From Thermoplasmatales archaeon (GTDB lineage: Archaea; Thermoplasmatota; Penumbrarchaeia; Penumbrarchaeales; Penumbrarchaeaceae): DNA of 49,647 nucleotides. The DNA lies in assembly GCA_030595715.1 (NCBI GenBank), contig JAUVCN010000004.1, positions 1-49,647 of the forward strand, given 5' to 3'. Made by a program: the position numbers and the translations under genes. Numbering within the stretch: position 1 is the stretch's first letter; every line of letters starts with the position of its first letter. The notes under the pieces were generated by a model. It was not told the origin of the DNA, ran no database searches, and worked only from the letters and a program-made list of their open reading frames with translations. Positions 46,465-49,647 of this stretch are shown here, piece after piece.

Positions 46465-47109
46465 ATGGCAGATGAAAAGATAGTAGCCGTTGTCAAGGAG
46501 GCTCTGGAAAAGGCCCCCGAGAGAAAGTTTTCCGAATCCGTAGAGTTGGCCATGAACCTGAAGGATGTGGACCTTTCCAATCCAAAGAACAGGCTGACCG
46601 AGGAGATAATCCTTCCCCATGGAAGGGGGAAGAATATAACCGTAGCACTCTTTGCAACTCCTGAGATGAAGGTAAAGGCAGAAGGTGTAGTTGATATCAT
46701 CTTCTCACCCGAGGAGATATCCAACATGAAGGATGAGAAATTAGAGACCAAGAAGAAGGTCTCCGAGATAGATTTCTTCCTTGCCGAGGCCCCATTGATG
46801 GCACAGGTTGGTAAGAACCTTGGTGTCATACTTGGTCCGAGAGGAAAGATGCCAAGACCGGTTCCTCCCGGTTCTGATCCCACTATGATCGTGTCCGGTC
46901 TGAGAAAGACGGTCAAGATCAGAACAAAGGACAGAAGGACCTTCCATGTTGCGGTCGGCACCAGGGGTATGGACCCCGAGCAGATCGCAGAGAACATCGA
47001 AGCTATTGTCAACAGGGTAAGGACAAAGCTCGAAAGAGGACTGATGAACGTTCATTCGGCCTATGTGAAGACTACAATGGGTCCAGCGATCAAATTGGAG
47101 CTGAGGTGA
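46465..47109 (+). CDS. rpl1: Large-subunit ribosomal protein uL1
   Basis: The 214-residue protein has the usual archaeal length. It contains LPHGRGKNITVALFATPE and the conserved interdomain stretch LGPRGKMPRPVPPGSDPT, ending with NVHSAYVKTTMGPAIKLEL. uL1 forms the mobile L1 stalk at the exit site and in many prokaryotes represses its own operon by binding mRNA. GGTGAT lies just before ATG 46465. The stop overlaps the ribosome site of the uL10 gene. Confidence 0.97.
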   Translation: MADEKIVAVVKEALEKAPERKFSESVELAMNLKDVDLSNPKNRLTEEIILPHGRGKNITVALFATPEMKVKAEGVVDIIFSPEEISNMKDEKLETKKKVSEIDFFLAEAPLMAQVGKNLGVILGPRGKMPRPVPPGSDPTMIVSGLRKTVKIRTKDRRTFHVAVGTRGMDPEQIAENIEAIVNRVRTKLERGLMNVHSAYVKTTMGPAIKLELR

Positions 47110-47114
47110 AAGTG

Positions 47115-48149
47115 ATGGCACACGTCGCTGAATGGAAGAAGGACACGGTTTCCACCCTTGAGAAGATCATAACCGATCACAAGACCATTGCCATTGTCAG
47201 GGTAGACAGGATCCCTGGTGTCCAGCTGCAAACCTTGAGGAAAACTCTCAGAGATAAGATGACGTTCAAGGTTGCCAAGAAGACACTGATCAAACTGGCT
47301 CTGGAGAACTCCATCGAGAACAAGCCAGACCTTGCCAAGCTGGCAAACAATATGGATGGTCAAACGGCTATCCTTGGAACCAATATGAATCCATTCTCAT
47401 TGTTCAAATTACTCAATTCGAAGGTGCAGCCAATGCCCGCCAAAGGCGGCGAGGAAGCACCTGATGACATCAAGGTGGAAAAGGGTGAGACCTCCTTCCC
47501 TCCTGGCCCGATCGTGGGTGAGTTGGGAAAGGTCGGCATACCCGCAGCCATCGAGAAAGGCAAGGTCGTTGTCAGGAAGGCCGTGACACCCGTGAAGAAG
47601 GGTGACACGATCTCCCGCGATCTCGCACAGGCATTGACCAAGTTGGAGATATTCCCATTCCAGGTTGGTATTGTCCTCGATGGAGCATGGGAGGATGGCA
47701 TGTTCTACAAACCATCCGACCTGGATATCGACATGGATGCCTACAAGCAGAACATGACATATGGCGCTCAGATGGCATTCAATCTGGCGGTATTCACCAC
47801 CTATATGACCCCGCAGACCGCTGTGCCCATAGTGCAGAAGGCCAGGATGCAGGCATTGAGCCTTGCAACATATGCTGGTATTCTTACCAAGGACACGACG
47901 GACCTGGTACTCTCCAAGGCCTATGGAGGAATGCTCGCTCTGGCGAGACTCATGAGCTCGGATGGGCTCGATGATGACCTCCAGGCCCTCGTCGCAGGGG
48001 CAGCTGCGGCGCAGGCTGCAGCTCCCACAGAGGAGGCGACATCATCAACTGATGAAGCTTCCGGTGGCGGTGAGGAACAGGCCGAAGAAGAGGAGGAAGG
48101 CGCTACTGAAGAAGAAGCAATGGCCGGCCTCGGAGCTCTATTCGGTTGA
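47115..48149 (+). CDS. rpl10: Large-subunit ribosomal protein uL10 (archaeal P0)
   Basis: About 344 residues from ATG 47115, placed behind GAGGTGA at the end of the uL1 gene; the track's GTG 47106 is too close to that site. The N-terminus VAEWKKDTVSTLEKIITDHK and VDRIPGVQLQTLRKTLRDK is typical rRNA-binding P0. It has the archaeal insertion domain, then helices that hold P1 dimers and an Ala/Glu-rich hinge. The last residues [16 protein letters not shown] are the factor-binding tip shared with the P1 protein. It forms the base of the ribosomal stalk. Confidence 0.97.
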   Translation: MAHVAEWKKDTVSTLEKIITDHKTIAIVRVDRIPGVQLQTLRKTLRDKMTFKVAKKTLIKLALENSIENKPDLAKLANNMDGQTAILGTNMNPFSLFKLLNSKVQPMPAKGGEEAPDDIKVEKGETSFPPGPIVGELGKVGIPAAIEKGKVVVRKAVTPVKKGDTISRDLAQALTKLEIFPFQVGIVLDGAWEDGMFYKPSDLDIDMDAYKQNMTYGAQMAFNLAVFTTYMTPQTAVPIVQKARMQALSLATYAGILTKDTTDLVLSKAYGGMLALARLMSSDGLDDDLQALVAGAAAAQAAAPTEEATSSTDEASGGGEEQAEEEEEGATEEEAMAGLGALFG

Positions 48150-48194
48150 ACTGACCTTGGAGAAAGAATAAGATCAATAAAAGGAGGAAAAAAA

Positions 48195-48509
48195 ATGGAA
48201 TACATCTATGGTGCCCTTCTGCTTCATTCAGTTGGAAAGAAGATCAACGAGGGAGACCTCACAAAGGTCCTCGAAGCCGCTGGTGTCTCTGTCGAGTCCG
48301 CAAGGGTCAAGGCAGTGGTAACATCGCTCGATGGTGTAAACATCGAAGATGCCATGCAGACCGCAGTAGCAGCCGCTCCAGCCGCAGCAGCTCCGGCCGC
48401 AGGCGGTGCAGCAGCTCCAGCAGAAGAGAAGAAGGAAGAGGAACCAGAGGAAGAGCCAGGCGCTACTGAAGAAGAAGCGATGGCCGGCCTCGGTGCTCTC
48501 TTCGGCTAA
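48195..48509 (+). CDS. rpl12: Ribosomal stalk protein P1 (archaeal L12)
   Basis: The 104-residue acidic protein begins [20 protein letters not shown] with the dimerisation domain, followed by [20 protein letters not shown], an Ala-rich hinge ([17 protein letters not shown]) and the conserved tip [15 protein letters not shown] that recruits elongation factors. GGAGG lies in AAAAGGAGGAAAAAAA directly before the ATG. It ends the stalk operon and is followed by a strong hairpin with a T-rich tract. Confidence 0.97.
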   Translation: MEYIYGALLLHSVGKKINEGDLTKVLEAAGVSVESARVKAVVTSLDGVNIEDAMQTAVAAAPAAAAPAAGGAAAPAEEKKEEEPEEEPGATEEEAMAGLGALFG

Positions 48510-48543
48510 AAAAGAAGAAAGGCTTCACGCTTTTCAACACGGA

Positions 48544-48577
48544 AGGGCGGGATCTTCCCGCCCTATTTTTTCTTTTC
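48544..48577 (+). terminator. Hairpin plus T-tract terminator of the stalk operon
   Basis: AGGGCGGGA and TCCCGCCCT form a perfect nine-base stem with loop TCT (48544-48564), followed by ATTTTTTCTTTT. It lies 34 bp after the P1 stop. Archaea mainly use the T-rich tract itself, so both parts may contribute. Confidence 0.7.
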
Positions 48578-48673
48578 ATCTCTTTTATTCTGGAGTTTTA
48601 AAGCTTCCAGTCGTTTCATTCTTAAAAAACTCAATATCAGGATGATACGTACTGATGGGGGTTTTTATAAGAT

Positions 48674-48706
48674 CGGACATGAATGCGCTCATTCATGTCC
48701 GTTTTT
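48674..48706 (+). terminator. Second strong hairpin with T-tract downstream of the stalk operon
   Basis: CGGACATGAATG and CATTCATGTCCG form a perfect twelve-base stem with loop CGCT (48674-48701), followed by TTTTTC. GGGGGTTTTTATAAGAT lies just upstream. It may be a back-up terminator, a terminator for a gene on the left, or the end of a short RNA. No ORF crossing it is credible. Confidence 0.5.
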
Positions 48707-48946
48707 CATCAAGGAGATCATATATTGGATCAACAAAGGCTTTCCTACTATGTGCGGAAATAGGAAACAATTTTATTGGGTATTTAATGGATCCAATAAT
48801 TGCCCTTGATAATCTTATTAAAGTATCGAAATATCGTTCCTTTTCCGGGGGGGTTTTCGGAAAAGAACTCTAATAATTATATATACGAAAAATGAGTGTT
48901 TGGATCACCAGTCGTTTTTTATTCATTGATTTACATTGCAACTGCA
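48702..48946 (+). promoter_or_regulatory. Spacer with inverted repeat and TATA box upstream of the FRG gene
   Basis: This AT-rich gap holds no supported gene. GTTCCTTTTCCG (48836-48847) pairs with CGGAAAAGAAC (48858-48868) apart from one bulged C, around a GGGGGGTTTT loop. Directly after it TTATATATA (48878-48885) is a good TATA box, placing a transcript start near 48908. A further inverted repeat, CATTGCA-AC-TGCAATG (48934-48949), overlaps the FRG start codon and could act as operator or translation-blocking hairpin. Confidence 0.45.
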
Positions 48947-49647
48947 ATGAATGGAGATGGATTTGAAAATATATTTATTTGCAATAGAAGTGAGATTAAT
49001 AAATTATCTGAGACTCTTCCTTTTTCACAAAGGTGGTATTTTCGTGGTCAATCCAATTCAAATTATAAATTAGAATCAACATTTGAAAGAGCATATGATT
49101 TTTTATATGATCCTGGAATTCGAAAATCTTCAAAAGGAATTCCAGACTTATTACAATTACAGGAAAACCATATATTAAATGAGTTTAAGAAAAGAGCACA
49201 TCTATATTATCCAAATATTACATTTTATGAAAAAAATGATATTGATGTATTTTCACTAATCAGACATTATGGTGGCCCCTCACGGATGCTCGATTTCACA
49301 ACATCATTTATGATATCATTATTCTTTGCAATTCCATCAAAGAACTCCAATTATTCTTCAATCTGGTGTATTAAAGACAAAACGCTCGAAAATACCTTTC
49401 TTGAAACACATCCAGATATTAAAATAAGAAGAAGTATGTTAGATATTGATGATTTTCATAAAATCTGTATTAAGTATGCGAATATGTCAATATCTGGAGA
49501 ATTTAAAGATGAAGCAATAATTCCAATAAATCCGAACTTCATGAATGAGAGGTCATCTATTCAAAAAGGATTATTCCTTTTTCCATGTAAAATAGAATCA
49601 ACTTTTAATGAAAATTTGTCTAATATGCTTAACATTCCATTGAATCA
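48947..49647 (+). CDS. FRG-domain protein, 5' part (runs off window edge)
   Basis: This ORF is not in the track because it is open at the edge; I translated 233 codons from ATG 48947. The FRG domain is named for its Phe-Arg-Gly core, seen here as QRWYFRGQSNSNYKLESTF. It is followed by EFKKRAHLYYP and the second conserved block LIRHYGGPSRMLDFTTSFMI with SLFFAIP, and later RSSIQKGLFLFP. The function of FRG proteins is not established; they are often found in defence or mobile regions of bacteria and archaea. The DNA is much more AT-rich than the stalk operon beside it, with A/T-ending codons, which suggests transfer. The C-terminus lies outside the window. A TATA box stands about 65 bp upstream. 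Confidence 0.88.
   Translation, partial: MNGDGFENIFICNRSEINKLSETLPFSQRWYFRGQSNSNYKLESTFERAYDFLYDPGIRKSSKGIPDLLQLQENHILNEFKKRAHLYYPNITFYEKNDIDVFSLIRHYGGPSRMLDFTTSFMISLFFAIPSKNSNYSSIWCIKDKTLENTFLETHPDIKIRRSMLDIDDFHKICIKYANMSISGEFKDEAIIPINPNFMNERSSIQKGLFLFPCKIESTFNENLSNMLNIPLN

Noticed and set aside
48655-48873. 72-aa ORF downstream of the P1 gene
   Set aside because: It runs through a perfect hairpin terminator and an inverted repeat, has no ribosome site and no family resemblance.

Overview
The window reads as archaeal chromosome with eroded, AT-rich accessory DNA at both ends. Evidence for an archaeon: the gene order uL11-uL1-uL10-P1/L12 with P-stalk type acidic tails, TATA-like boxes about 25 nt ahead of several starts (some apparently leaderless), and many multi-domain surface proteins held by one C-terminal membrane helix. 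The mix of C25 (gingipain-like) proteins, an M14 carboxypeptidase, a sodium-coupled amino-acid symporter, FG-GAP propellers and zinc-ribbon-tailed surface proteins resembles protein-degrading Thermoplasmatota such as marine-sediment MBG-D relatives. That placement is inference from gene content only.

Layout. 1-305: N-terminal part of a Cas1 gene on the minus strand, cut by the window edge. 541-700: left end and truncated OrfA of an IS3-like element, sitting where base composition changes. 1056-4842: a plus-strand cluster with a DUF6125-like protein, a 4-hydroxybutyryl-CoA dehydratase/HpaB-family protein lacking one expected cluster ligand, and a medium-chain acyl-CoA synthetase. 4845-14395: two translationally coupled giant surface proteins (FG-GAP propellers, then BNR/Ig-like). 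14579-16202: a DUF2085 membrane protein convergent with a highly charged three-zinc-ribbon protein whose gene carries a homopolymer frameshift. 16350-19559: a beta-helix/FN3/calcium-repeat surface protein with a cytoplasmic zinc ribbon. 19660-23157: a minus-strand operon of M14 carboxypeptidase, NSS symporter and small winged-helix protein. 23403-25139: soluble histidine kinase. 25142-32307: a minus-strand run of GT39-like glycosyltransferase, C25-like surface protein, FrhB-type iron-sulfur flavoprotein and MBL-fold hydrolase. 32418-36854: a secreted beta-propeller protein and a polytopic membrane protein. 36855-40883: a second, apparently intact C25 surface protease. 41050-45735: a small polytopic membrane protein and a 1360-residue CARDB-type surface protein. 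45897-48509: ribosomal stalk operon, followed by terminator-like hairpins. 48947-end: a 3'-truncated, AT-rich FRG-domain gene.

How it fits together. About 29 kb encodes exported or surface-anchored proteins. The plausible shared theme is external protein capture and breakdown (C25 proteins, M14), uptake of released amino acids (NSS symporter) and surface glycosylation (GT39). The cytoplasmic tails of several surface proteins carry zinc ribbons or strongly charged stretches, which suggests an inside-facing docking or signalling role not explained by known families. The window edges (Cas1, IS remnant, FRG protein) look like the start of defence or mobile regions. No CRISPR array, tRNA or rRNA gene was recognised inside the window.
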